Of a DNA stretch of 64,000 nt, positions 50,771 through 58,918 are shown piece by piece; position 1 is the stretch's first letter; each line of letters opens with the position of its first letter. The position numbers were made by a program, and so were the translations under genes. Under the pieces are notes generated by a model. It made no database searches. It saw only the letters and a list, made by a program, of their open reading frames with translations, and was not told where the DNA came from. This DNA is from Pseudomonadota bacterium (GTDB taxonomy: Bacteria; Pseudomonadota; Gammaproteobacteria; Steroidobacterales; Steroidobacteraceae), in the NCBI GenBank assembly GCA_018240525.1, contig JAFEFN010000017.1, positions 155,159-219,158 on the forward strand, written 5' to 3'.

Positions 50771-52227
50771 GCCAGACCCCCGACAGCCTGCGGCAGGGTG
50801 AACCGCAGGCTCAGGCCGCGGCCACTGGCGTTGAGTTCCGCCCACAGCCGTCCGCCATGCGCTTCGATGATGCTGCGCGAGACCGGCAGTCCCATGCCCA
50901 TGCCGTCGGGCTTGGTCGTGAAGAACGGGTCGAAGATCCGGTCGATCAGCTCCGGCCGTACGCCCAGGCCCGTGTCGGCGACGGTCACCAGCACCGTCGC
51001 GGCATCGGCCGGTCGCGCTTCGATCGAGAGCCGTCGCTCCTGCGGCGCGCAGCCGGCCATCGCATCCATGCCGTTGATGATGAGGTTGAGCAGCACCTGG
51101 GAGATGTGCACCCGGTCGGCGGCCACCGGTGGCAGCCCCGCGGGCACGGCGCAGTGGACGACGACCTGGCGGGCGAGCGCCTCGGTATGCGCCAGCGACA
51201 CGGTGTCGCGCACCAGTTCCTGCACGGCGACCGAGCGTGTCTCAACGCTGCGGCGCTTGATCATCGCGCGCATCCTGTCGATCACGGCGGCCGCCCGGCT
51301 GTCGTCGGCACGGATATCGCCCATGATGGCCTTCAACTCGGCGATATCCGGCGTCGGCTGGTCGAGCAACAACTCGCCGGCCTCCGCGTTGCGCAGGATG
51401 GCTCCGAGCGGCTGGTTCAGCTCGTGGGCGAGGGCGGAGGCCAGCTGCCCCAGCGCGGTAATGCGGCCGACGCGCGCCAGTTCGCTGCGCAGCTCCTGCG
51501 CCTCCTCGCGCGCTTGCTGACCGAGCAGCAGCTGGCGGCTGAGTTCGATCGCCATCACCGCAGTGGTGACCAGAAAAGTCGGCGCCCCCAGCACCGGCAG
51601 ACGCGCCAGGCCAAGTACCGCGGCCTGGGTGACGGCGACGGCCAGCGCCAGGGGGACCACGAAGCCGATGCCCGCGACCAGCGCGCGGCGACGGGCCTCG
51701 GCACCCCCGCGCCGCCACAGGGTCAGGGCGGCATCGGCGATGTAGCCCAGGAATAGGAGGCAGTTGAGGACCGGCAGCCACTGCCAGGAGCGCACGGCGG
51801 CGCTGCCGATGACGGTCACCGGTTCACCCAGGATGAACACCTGCGCGATGCTGTCGATGCGGGTGAAGTTGAAATTCGGGTCCGACAGCAGGTCGGCTCC
51901 CAGTATCAGCAGGCGGCTGAGGATGACCGTCCACAGCAGCCAGCCCCGTCCGGTCTGCAGGTAGTAGCGCACGAACAGCAGCGTGGCGCTGATCGCCACG
52001 AACAGGGGCAGCTGGTACCAGTAGACCCAGCGCCCATAGGCATCGGGGGCGCTCGCGTGCATCATGCCCAGCTCGACCAGGGCTAGGCCGACAAAGCCCA
52101 GCACCGCGATGCAGAACATGAGGTTCTCGAGCCTGCGCCGGTCGATCGCCCAGACGAGCCCGTAGAGGGCGCTGAAGGGCAGCATGGCGGCGGCCCCCAT
52201 CGACCACACGAGTGTCACGAGACTCAT
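50767..52227 (-). CDS. Seven-helix membrane sensor histidine kinase
   Basis: 486 aa. Seven hydrophobic segments lie at about residues 4-27, 35-56, 68-90, 96-114, 148-170, 182-208 and 214-235. A DctB/FixL-like kinase core follows: phospho-acceptor His268 in ALAHELNQPLGAI, N-box LLNLIINGMDAMAG, DTGLGVRPELIDRIFDPFFTTK and G-box MGMGLPVSRSIIEAHGG. No PAS domain is seen, so sensing is probably membrane-based. ATG 52227 has AGGGTGG upstream; ATG 52263 is an alternative. It forms an operon with two response regulators. Confidence 0.9.
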   Translation of the reverse strand: MSLVTLVWSMGAAAMLPFSALYGLVWAIDRRRLENLMFCIAVLGFVGLALVELGMMHASAPDAYGRWVYWYQLPLFVAISATLLFVRYYLQTGRGWLLWTVILSRLLILGADLLSDPNFNFTRIDSIAQVFILGEPVTVIGSAAVRSWQWLPVLNCLLFLGYIADAALTLWRRGGAEARRRALVAGIGFVVPLALAVAVTQAAVLGLARLPVLGAPTFLVTTAVMAIELSRQLLLGQQAREEAQELRSELARVGRITALGQLASALAHELNQPLGAILRNAEAGELLLDQPTPDIAELKAIMGDIRADDSRAAAVIDRMRAMIKRRSVETRSVAVQELVRDTVSLAHTEALARQVVVHCAVPAGLPPVAADRVHISQVLLNLIINGMDAMAGCAPQERRLSIEARPADAATVLVTVADTGLGVRPELIDRIFDPFFTTKPDGMGMGLPVSRSIIEAHGGRLWAELNASGRGLSLRFTLPQAVGGLA

Positions 52228-52368
52228 GCCGCCACCCTGCCGGCCGCGCGCCGACCGGTCCATGCGTGGTTTCCCTTACCGCCTGGATTACGCCCAAGCC
52301 CAGGCCACCGGTGACCTCCGGCTCCTTGGTTGGGATCTGGCAAACCGGGGTCTATCACGGGACGGGAT

Positions 52369-52387
52369 TCTAAGACCGGGTCTTAGA
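52369..52387. promoter_or_regulatory. 19-bp perfect palindrome upstream of the sensor kinase operon
   Basis: TCTAAGACCGGGTCTTAGA: 9-bp arms around one base, 142 bp before the kinase start. Read leftward, the GGTCTTA half sits where a -35 would be, 16-17 bp from a weak -10 (TAGACC). The same half-site GGTCTTA occurs at 53573-53579 upstream of the DcaP-like porin. Candidate operator for the FixJ-type regulator; inference only. Confidence 0.5.
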
Positions 52388-52460
52388 GGCCGCCACCCGG
52401 GCGGAGCCCGCGCCTCCGCGTTGCGCTGCAACATCGGGGCGGGTTTCTACAACGGTCTGG

Positions 52461-53504
52461 TCAGAACGTGGAGCCGAGGGAGGTGATCAGGGCGTAATCA
52501 TCCTTGCTGGCACCGGCCGCACGCGGGCGGCTGTCGTAGTCGCCGTCGAACTTGATCCGCCAGAAAAAATCCTTGTAGATCTGCCACTTGAATCCGACGG
52601 AGTAGGTTGCACGCCAGCGCCCGGATTCGGTGAAATTGGGCAGCACGAGCAGGCTGGTGGAGAGGTCGAACTCGGGCTTGTGGTAACGGAACCAGTCGAA
52701 CTGGGTCCCGAACAGCCCTTCCACGGTGTGGTAGGGCCCCTCGGGGTTGTCATAGTCGTTCTCGCGCGTGTCCAGGACGCCGCCCACGAGGGTCCATAAC
52801 TTGCTGTTGCTCTGCACCATGAAGCGCCCGCCGGCGGCGCCGACGGAGAGCCGGTTCTTGATGCCCAGTTCGTCGTTGCGGTCCGCCTTGGTCACCGCGC
52901 CGGCGAACCAGCGGTCGTTGAACAGGTGGTACAGCTCCAGGGAGGCGGAATCCCGGCGTGAGGTCTCCTCCGCGGTGCTGCTGTTGGAGGTCAGTTCGCT
53001 GCCGAACTTGCCCAGAAACTGGGGCGTGCGGTACTCCATTTTCAGGTCGAAGTTGAATTGCTCCTGCTGGTTGGCGCGGTACAGGGAGTAACCGGCCGAG
53101 ACCTCGCCCTTGAACCGCTTGAGCAACTGGTCCTCCAGGGGTGCGATTCGCACGACGTCCAGTATCGGCACCCGGGTGCTCTGCTCGCCATCCTGGATCA
53201 CCAACTTGCCGATCGTCTCGGAGGTGTCCGGTACCAGCGAACCTAGGAGCACCTTGCCGTCATAGGTTTCCAGCTGCAGGCGCTGGTTGGTGACCACCGC
53301 CGCCACCATGTCCCAGTCCAGTTCGATGGTGCCGCCGGCATCGGTGCTGATCACCAGCTTCCCCCGGTCGAGGCTTTTCAGCTCCGCGGTCAGGCGGTCG
53401 CCGTTGCGCAGGGTGATGATGTCGGTCTTGGGAGCAGCGCCGGCGCTGCTCACTGCCAGCCACAGCACCAGACCCAGCATCGCATGAGAGGATGTCGCGC
53501 GCAT
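52461..53504 (-). CDS. DUF481 outer-membrane beta-barrel protein
   Basis: 347 aa. A signal peptide (residues 1-23, ending SAGAA) precedes an N-terminal SH3-like/Sm-like part (DIITLRNGDRLTAELKSLDRGKL) and a C-terminal barrel of alternating strands ending in SLGSTF with terminal Phe. This is the DUF481 (salt-induced outer-membrane protein, YdiY-like) pattern. Function not established. It is divergent from the DcaP-like porin, sharing a 161-bp control region. Confidence 0.88.
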   Translation of the reverse strand: MRATSSHAMLGLVLWLAVSSAGAAPKTDIITLRNGDRLTAELKSLDRGKLVISTDAGGTIELDWDMVAAVVTNQRLQLETYDGKVLLGSLVPDTSETIGKLVIQDGEQSTRVPILDVVRIAPLEDQLLKRFKGEVSAGYSLYRANQQEQFNFDLKMEYRTPQFLGKFGSELTSNSSTAEETSRRDSASLELYHLFNDRWFAGAVTKADRNDELGIKNRLSVGAAGGRFMVQSNSKLWTLVGGVLDTRENDYDNPEGPYHTVEGLFGTQFDWFRYHKPEFDLSTSLLVLPNFTESGRWRATYSVGFKWQIYKDFFWRIKFDGDYDSRPRAAGASKDDYALITSLGSTF

Positions 53505-53572
53505 ACGTCAATCCTGCGCAGGGGCAGGTAGGTTAGGTGTGCCCTTTTGGGCAGTAGTCGCGCGTCGCACGA

Positions 53573-53632
53573 GGTCTTATACCTGAGCGTACGTCGCATA
53601 AGAAAGGGCATCTCCAAGAGGAGCTTATGCGA
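53573..53632. promoter_or_regulatory. Shared control region of the DUF481 and DcaP-like genes: half-site and inverted repeat
   Basis: GGTCTTATACC at 53573-53583 repeats the half-site of the palindrome at 52369. Its GTCTTA lies 17 bp from CATAAG (53597-53602), a promoter-like arrangement for the rightward gene. TCGCATAAG (53594-53602) and CTTATGCGA (53624-53632) are perfect 9-bp inverted arms 21 bases apart, which could bind a dimer or form a leader hairpin. AGGGAG lies just before ATG 53666. Confidence 0.45.
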
Positions 53633-53665
53633 TGCTACGCTTTGACGAACTCAGGGAGATTCTGA

Positions 53666-54901
53666 ATGAAAATTTCCAAGGCAGTACGTGCGATCACGGC
53701 CCCGACGGCAACGGCGTTGCTTCTGGGCACGGGCTGCAGTCTGCCGGTGCAGGCTGCCGAGGGGGACAAGTCCTTCGAGATCTATGGGTTCGCGATGGTC
53801 GATGCCATCCAGGACACCAAGCGCATGAACCCGGACTGGGTGGATGCCTTCCGACCCTCAAAGATCGCCACCCCCGAGGGGCAGTACGGCAGCAACGGCG
53901 AGTCGAGCATCAGCGTCAAGCAGAGCCGCGTGGGCGTGCGTGGCCAATTGCCGACCGGAGACCACTCCGACCCGGTCAAGTTCAAATTCGAGATCGACAT
54001 GTTCGGCACGGGCGCCGATGCCGGCAAGGTTGCCGTCCGCCTGCGCCACGTCTACGGGGAGTGGGAGCAGCTGCTCGCCGGGCAGACCAACAGCGCCTTC
54101 ATGGACATCGACACCTTCCCCAACACCATCGACTACTGGGGACCCAACGGCATGGTGTTCCTGCGCACCCCGCAGGTGCGCTGGACCCCGTACCGCACCG
54201 GCAGCGATGAGTTTGCCGTGGCGATAGAGCACGCCGGCAACGACGTCGATCCCGGCAACATCCGCCTCATCGACGAGTTCCAGAATTCGACCGTGCAGGG
54301 CGTGCGCACGCTGCCGGATCTGACGGCGCACTATCGCATGGAGGGCAGCTGGGGCCACGCGCAGCTCGCCGGCATCCTGCGCAAGATCTCCTACGAGTAC
54401 CAGCAGACTCCCGACGAACCGTTCACCCGCAACAGCGAGACGGGCTGGGGCGTGAATCTCACCGGCCACATCAACCTGCTGGAGAAGGACAAGCTCATCC
54501 TGTCGGTGGTGCACGGCAACGGCATCGCCAGCTACATGAACGACGGCGGCATGGACATTGCGCCCAATGCCGCCTACGACCCGGCGACCCCGGTGCCGAA
54601 CCTCTCGGCCAAGGCGGTGCCGCTGACGGGTTTCGTGGTCTACTACGACCACTACTGGAACAGCGAGTTCTCCAGCTCGATCGGCTACAGCCAGGACGAG
54701 GTGTCGAACACCAACTTCCAGGAAACCACCACCTTCCACAAGGGCCAGTACGCCTCGGGCAACCTGCTGTGGACGCCGGTCAAGAACGTCATGATCGGTG
54801 GCGAGGTACTGTGGGGCAAGCGGACCGACAATGCCGGGCAGACCGGCGATGACGTGCGCTTCCAGTTCTCGGTCAAGTACGACTTCAGCGCCAAGCTCTG
54901 A
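53666..54901 (+). CDS. DcaP-like outer-membrane porin
   Basis: 411 aa. After a signal peptide (residues 1-30, ending VQA), FEIYGFAMVDAIQDTKRMNP and DWVDAFRPSKIATPEGQYG match the start of DcaP-type trimeric porins, including QSRVGVRGQ and the MDIDTFPNTIDYWGPNG loop. The barrel ends KYDFSAKL. DcaP of Acinetobacter passes dicarboxylates and sulbactam. A glutaminase gene starts 24 bp downstream, so both are likely in one transcript. Confidence 0.88.
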   Translation: MKISKAVRAITAPTATALLLGTGCSLPVQAAEGDKSFEIYGFAMVDAIQDTKRMNPDWVDAFRPSKIATPEGQYGSNGESSISVKQSRVGVRGQLPTGDHSDPVKFKFEIDMFGTGADAGKVAVRLRHVYGEWEQLLAGQTNSAFMDIDTFPNTIDYWGPNGMVFLRTPQVRWTPYRTGSDEFAVAIEHAGNDVDPGNIRLIDEFQNSTVQGVRTLPDLTAHYRMEGSWGHAQLAGILRKISYEYQQTPDEPFTRNSETGWGVNLTGHINLLEKDKLILSVVHGNGIASYMNDGGMDIAPNAAYDPATPVPNLSAKAVPLTGFVVYYDHYWNSEFSSSIGYSQDEVSNTNFQETTTFHKGQYASGNLLWTPVKNVMIGGEVLWGKRTDNAGQTGDDVRFQFSVKYDFSAKL

Positions 54902-54925
54902 TCAATCAGGAACAGGAGACAGACG

Positions 54926-56032
54926 ATGTACGCACACGCGAGCCTGCACACTCGGGGTATCCACACACACGTGCGCTGGCTGCTGATTACAATGCTGGCG
55001 CAGGCGCTGTTCGCGGGCACCGCGATGGCCCAGGCAGCCCCGGCGGCCGCCGCCCCCGCGGGCAAGGTGAGCCCGGTTGCGCCCCGCAAGGAGCAGGTCC
55101 AGGCGATCGTCAACGAGGCCTACGCCAAGTACAAGGGTGACACGCGGGGCAAGAATGCCGACTACATCCCCGAGCTGGCCAAGGTCGATTCCAAGCTCTT
55201 TGGCATCGCCATCGTCACCGTCGACAACCAGACACTCACCGCGGGCGACGTGAAGACGGCCTTCTCGATCCAGTCGATCGCCAAGGTATTCTCGCTGGCG
55301 CTGGCCATGGAGGAGCAGGGGCCGGACAAGGTGTTCGAGAAGATCGGTTCGGAGCCCACTGGCCGGGCTTTCAACTCCCCGATCGCCGTCGTCGACATGC
55401 CCACGCACACGGGCAACCCGCTGGTCAATGCCGGCGCCATCGCGACCGTCAGCCTGATCGGCGGCGCGAGTGCGGATGCGAAGTGGGCGAAGATCCTCAA
55501 CTTCTACGGTGACGTCGCCGGCGAGAAGCTCTCGCTGATCGATGCGGTATACAAGTCCGAGGCGGCCACCAACACCGGCAACAAAGCGCTGTCGTACCTG
55601 CTGGCCAAGTACGACCGCATCTATGCCGATCCCTTCCAGTCGGTGGACGTGTACACCAAGGAGTGTTCGGTCGGGGTGACCGCGCTGCAGCTGGCGCGCA
55701 TGGGTGCCACGCTTGCCAACAACGGCAAGAACCCGGCGACCGGCAAGCAGGTGATCAAGCCGGAAAACGTGCCGGAGATCCTGAGCGCCATGATGATGGC
55801 CGGACTCTATGACGGCTCGGGCGGCTGGGCCTGGCACGTCGGCCTGCCCGCCAAGAGCGGCGTCGGCGGCGGCCTGGTGGCGGTGGTGCCCGGCAAGGGC
55901 GCGATCGCCGTGTTCGCGCCGCCTCTGGACGAGGCGGGCAACAGCGTCAAGGGCCAGGAGGTCATCCAGTACGTGACCAACCGCCTCGACTACAATGTCT
56001 TCTCGCCTGCCTCGGTGGGACTGAAGAAGTAA
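54926..56032 (+). CDS. Exported glutaminase (GlsA/YbaS family with signal peptide)
   Basis: 368 aa. A signal peptide covers residues 1-36 (hydrophobic 18-31, AMAQ before an Ala/Pro-rich stretch), unlike the cytoplasmic E. coli glutaminases. The serine-dependent glutaminase domain has SIQSIAK with catalytic Ser117 and Lys120, MPTHTGNPLVNAGAI, and the late GGWAWHVGLPAKSGVGGG segment. It turns glutamine into glutamate and ammonia, here in the periplasm. AGGAG precedes ATG 54926. Its position between two porin genes suggests a nutrient or pH role. Confidence 0.92.
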   Translation: MYAHASLHTRGIHTHVRWLLITMLAQALFAGTAMAQAAPAAAAPAGKVSPVAPRKEQVQAIVNEAYAKYKGDTRGKNADYIPELAKVDSKLFGIAIVTVDNQTLTAGDVKTAFSIQSIAKVFSLALAMEEQGPDKVFEKIGSEPTGRAFNSPIAVVDMPTHTGNPLVNAGAIATVSLIGGASADAKWAKILNFYGDVAGEKLSLIDAVYKSEAATNTGNKALSYLLAKYDRIYADPFQSVDVYTKECSVGVTALQLARMGATLANNGKNPATGKQVIKPENVPEILSAMMMAGLYDGSGGWAWHVGLPAKSGVGGGLVAVVPGKGAIAVFAPPLDEAGNSVKGQEVIQYVTNRLDYNVFSPASVGLKK

Positions 56033-56163
56033 GATCCGCGGCCACACTGGTGAGCCCCCGAGGGAGCCCGTGAATGCAGGGAGGCGTGATGGTGCGAGGT
56101 CCGACCGAGGCGATTCGTGGCGGGGAATTCGGTCCGGGAGCAAGCAGCGAGCGAGGCGACCTG

Positions 56164-57705
56164 GTGCGCAAGGCCGTCTGCCTTGCGCTCCTCGCGCTGC
56201 CCGTCGTCGCTGCGGCGCAGACCAGCCCGCCCGTCGCCGCGGAAACCCTAGAGCAGCGTCTGGACCGCCTGGAGCGGCACCAGCAGCAGCTCGAGGAAGA
56301 GCTGAAGAAGAAGGAAGCCGAGATCCAGGCACTGAAGGCGCAGCAACAGGCTGGCGTCGTGCCCGGCGCGGCCCAGCCGGCGGTGGCCGCCCAGGGGACG
56401 ACGAGTGCTCCCGGCGCGGCACCGGCTGCCGCTGCCGCGGCGGTGCCGGCCGCGGCTGGTACCGCGACGCCTCCCGGTCCGGTGGCGGCGGCGCCGGCCG
56501 CCAGTTACCCGGAAAAGTGGGGCGACTACACCGACTTCCTCGGCTTCAAGGTCGCCAACACCGACAAGGGCGACATGAACGTCGCCATCTACACGTACGT
56601 GCGATACCTCAACCAGAAGGGACTCGACCCGACGTACACGAATGCCTTCAATCAGACGAGCCAGGTCCAGCAGCGCCAGGAAGCGCAGATCCAGAAGGTG
56701 CAGATCAAGTTCCTGGGTTGGCTGTTCGACCCCAAGTTCCGCTACTTCCTGTATGCCTGGACCTCCAACCCCACCCAGGGGAAGCCGGCGCAGGTGGTGC
56801 TGGCCGGCAACCTGACCTACAACTTCAGCGATTACTTCTCGCTCGCCGGTGGCATCACCTCGCTGCCGGGCGTGCGCAGCACGGAAGGCAACTTCCCGTT
56901 CTGGCTGAACGTGGACAACCGCATGCTGGCGGACGAGTTCTTCCGGCCCTCCTACACCAGCGGGTTCTGGGTGCGCGGTGACATCACCGACACGCTGCGC
57001 TACATGGCCATGATCGGCAACAACCTGAGCACGCTCGGGGTGGGCTCGCAGCAGCTGGACAACCACTTCAACACGGTGGCGTCGGCGCTGATCTGGGAAC
57101 CCTCGACCGGGGAGTTCGGTAAGGGCTTCGGGGACTTCGAGGACCACCAGCAGGTGGCCACCCGTCTGGCGCTGCATTACACGCGCAGCACCGAGGACCG
57201 GCAGAGCCAGCCGAACACCGAGTCGATCGAGAACACGCAGATCCGCCTGTCGGACGGCTCGATCGTCTTCACGCCGGGCCTCTTCGGGCCCGGCATCAAC
57301 GTCGAGGAAGTGCGCTACCAGATGACCGACCTCGACTGGGGCGTCAAGTACAAGGGACTGGCGCTGGAAGGCGAGCTCTACTTCCGCAAGCTCGACAGCT
57401 GGGAGGGAGCGAACACCGACAGCCTGCGCAACCTGTACGACCGCGGCTTCCAGCTGCAGGCCTCGGCCATGCTGATCCCGCGTACCTTCCAGGTGTACCT
57501 GGCCGGCTCGTACGTCAAAGGCGAGTACGGGAACCCCTGGGACATCCGCGGCGGCGTGAACTGGCACCCATGGAAGAACCGCGTGTTCCGCTGGAACACC
57601 CAGGTGATGTACCTCGATCGTTCTCCCGTCGGGTACACCTCGCTCACCTACAACGTGGGCAGCAAGGGAGTGGTCTTCAATACCGACTTCGAGCTGGGAC
57701 TGTAA
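56164..57705 (+). CDS. Outer-membrane porin with N-terminal coiled coil
   Basis: 513 aa from GTG 56164, where a signal peptide starts (RKAVCLALLALPVVAAAQ). A short coiled coil (LEQRLDRLERHQQQLEEEL, about residues 25-55) and an Ala/Pro linker lead to a long beta-barrel ending FNTDFELGL. It resembles phosphate-selective/OprO-P-like or other large Gram-negative porins, but the substrate is unclear. The frame is also open from 56074; the upstream start would bury the signal peptide. A hairpin follows at the stop codon. Confidence 0.8.
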   Translation: MRKAVCLALLALPVVAAAQTSPPVAAETLEQRLDRLERHQQQLEEELKKKEAEIQALKAQQQAGVVPGAAQPAVAAQGTTSAPGAAPAAAAAAVPAAAGTATPPGPVAAAPAASYPEKWGDYTDFLGFKVANTDKGDMNVAIYTYVRYLNQKGLDPTYTNAFNQTSQVQQRQEAQIQKVQIKFLGWLFDPKFRYFLYAWTSNPTQGKPAQVVLAGNLTYNFSDYFSLAGGITSLPGVRSTEGNFPFWLNVDNRMLADEFFRPSYTSGFWVRGDITDTLRYMAMIGNNLSTLGVGSQQLDNHFNTVASALIWEPSTGEFGKGFGDFEDHQQVATRLALHYTRSTEDRQSQPNTESIENTQIRLSDGSIVFTPGLFGPGINVEEVRYQMTDLDWGVKYKGLALEGELYFRKLDSWEGANTDSLRNLYDRGFQLQASAMLIPRTFQVYLAGSYVKGEYGNPWDIRGGVNWHPWKNRVFRWNTQVMYLDRSPVGYTSLTYNVGSKGVVFNTDFELGL

Positions 57706-57727
57706 ACGGGCGGACCGTTCGCCCGTT
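57705..57727 (+). terminator. Hairpin at the end of the porin gene
   Basis: AACGGGCG (57705-57712) pairs with CGCCCGTT (57720-57727) around a 7-base loop, overlapping the stop codon. No clear T-run; it may attenuate rather than end transcription into the amidohydrolase gene. Confidence 0.4.
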
Positions 57728-57760
57728 GTCATCGTCGGCGAAGCAGCGCAGGCTAGATAA

Positions 57761-58888
57761 ATGAAACCTGAAGCCCACCGGGCCTGGCGCCACCGCCTCC
57801 TCGCAATCCTGCTCGGCGCGGGACTCTGCGCGCCGGGGCTGGCCGCGCCGCCGAAGGCGCCCGACTACCTCTTCGATGATGCGCACTTCCACCTGACCAA
57901 TTACGTGCAGAAGGGCACGGACATCCACAGGTACCTTGAGATCATGGGCGACAAGGTCGGCCGCTCCACGCTCTTCGGCATCCCGCTGCAGCAGACCTGG
58001 GCCTACGGCAACTCAGGGGATTTTGCTCCGACCTACTACCTGCAGTCGGACGCGCCGTTGTACTACTACTCCTTCACCGACGCCTACATCGCCAAGGTGT
58101 ATCAGGCGCTGCCCAAGGCGCAGCAGGCGCGCCTGGACCCGATGATCACCGGCTTCAACCCGGCGGACATGTATGGGGTCGACCACATCCGCCGCGTGCT
58201 CGAGCTCTTCCCCGGGGTATTCAGTGGCATCGGCGAGTTCACCATCCACAAGGAGTTCGTCTCCTCCAAGGTGGCCGGCGAGACCGCGAGCCTCACCAAC
58301 CCGGCGCTGGATCGCATCCTCGACTTCGCCGGCGAAGTGGGACTCGTGGCGATCATCCACTGCGACATCGACATGCCCTTCGCCAAGGCGGGCACTGAGC
58401 CGGTGTACCTGAAGCAGATGCGCGACCTGCTGCGCCGGCATCCGCAGACCACCATCATCTGGGCGCACCTCGGCCTGGGGCGCATCGTGCGCCCCGTGCA
58501 GGGCCAGGCCACCACCGAGGGCGCCGAGCGCAGCGGCGCCTACCAGGAGATCGTGGCCGGCATGCTGGAAGACCCGACGCTCAGCCACGTGGACTTCGAC
58601 ATTTCCTGGGACGAGGTCGCCAAGTACGCGGTCGCGAGCCCCGAGAGCATCCAGCGCGTCGTCAAGATCTTCAATGCCCACCCGGACCGCTTCCTGTTCG
58701 GCACCGACAACGTCGCCCCGGCCGAGCAGGCGACGCAGCTGCGCATCTACGAGATGTGGAACCCGGTGTGGGCGCAGCTCACCCCCGACGCAAGTCGCAA
58801 GATCCGCCTCGGCAACTACGAACGCCTCTTCGATGCCGCACGCATGAAGGTGCGCGCCTGGGAAAAGGCGAACGTCAAACCACTGTAG
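57761..58888 (+). CDS. Exported amidohydrolase-2 family protein
   Basis: 375 aa. A signal peptide (residues 1-29, ending GLAA) precedes a TIM-barrel metal hydrolase. DDAHFHLTN (Asp40, His42, His44) is the first metal site; IIHCDIDMP, WAHLGLG and the late FGTDNVAP supply the others. Amidohydrolase-2 members hydrolyse or decarboxylate small carbon compounds; a periplasmic one is unusual and its substrate is unknown. It lies between the second porin and the DUF3300 gene. Confidence 0.85.
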   Translation: MKPEAHRAWRHRLLAILLGAGLCAPGLAAPPKAPDYLFDDAHFHLTNYVQKGTDIHRYLEIMGDKVGRSTLFGIPLQQTWAYGNSGDFAPTYYLQSDAPLYYYSFTDAYIAKVYQALPKAQQARLDPMITGFNPADMYGVDHIRRVLELFPGVFSGIGEFTIHKEFVSSKVAGETASLTNPALDRILDFAGEVGLVAIIHCDIDMPFAKAGTEPVYLKQMRDLLRRHPQTTIIWAHLGLGRIVRPVQGQATTEGAERSGAYQEIVAGMLEDPTLSHVDFDISWDEVAKYAVASPESIQRVVKIFNAHPDRFLFGTDNVAPAEQATQLRIYEMWNPVWAQLTPDASRKIRLGNYERLFDAARMKVRAWEKANVKPL

Positions 58889-58918
58889 TCGCGCGCACGG
58901 ACTAGGACAGAGGTCCCC

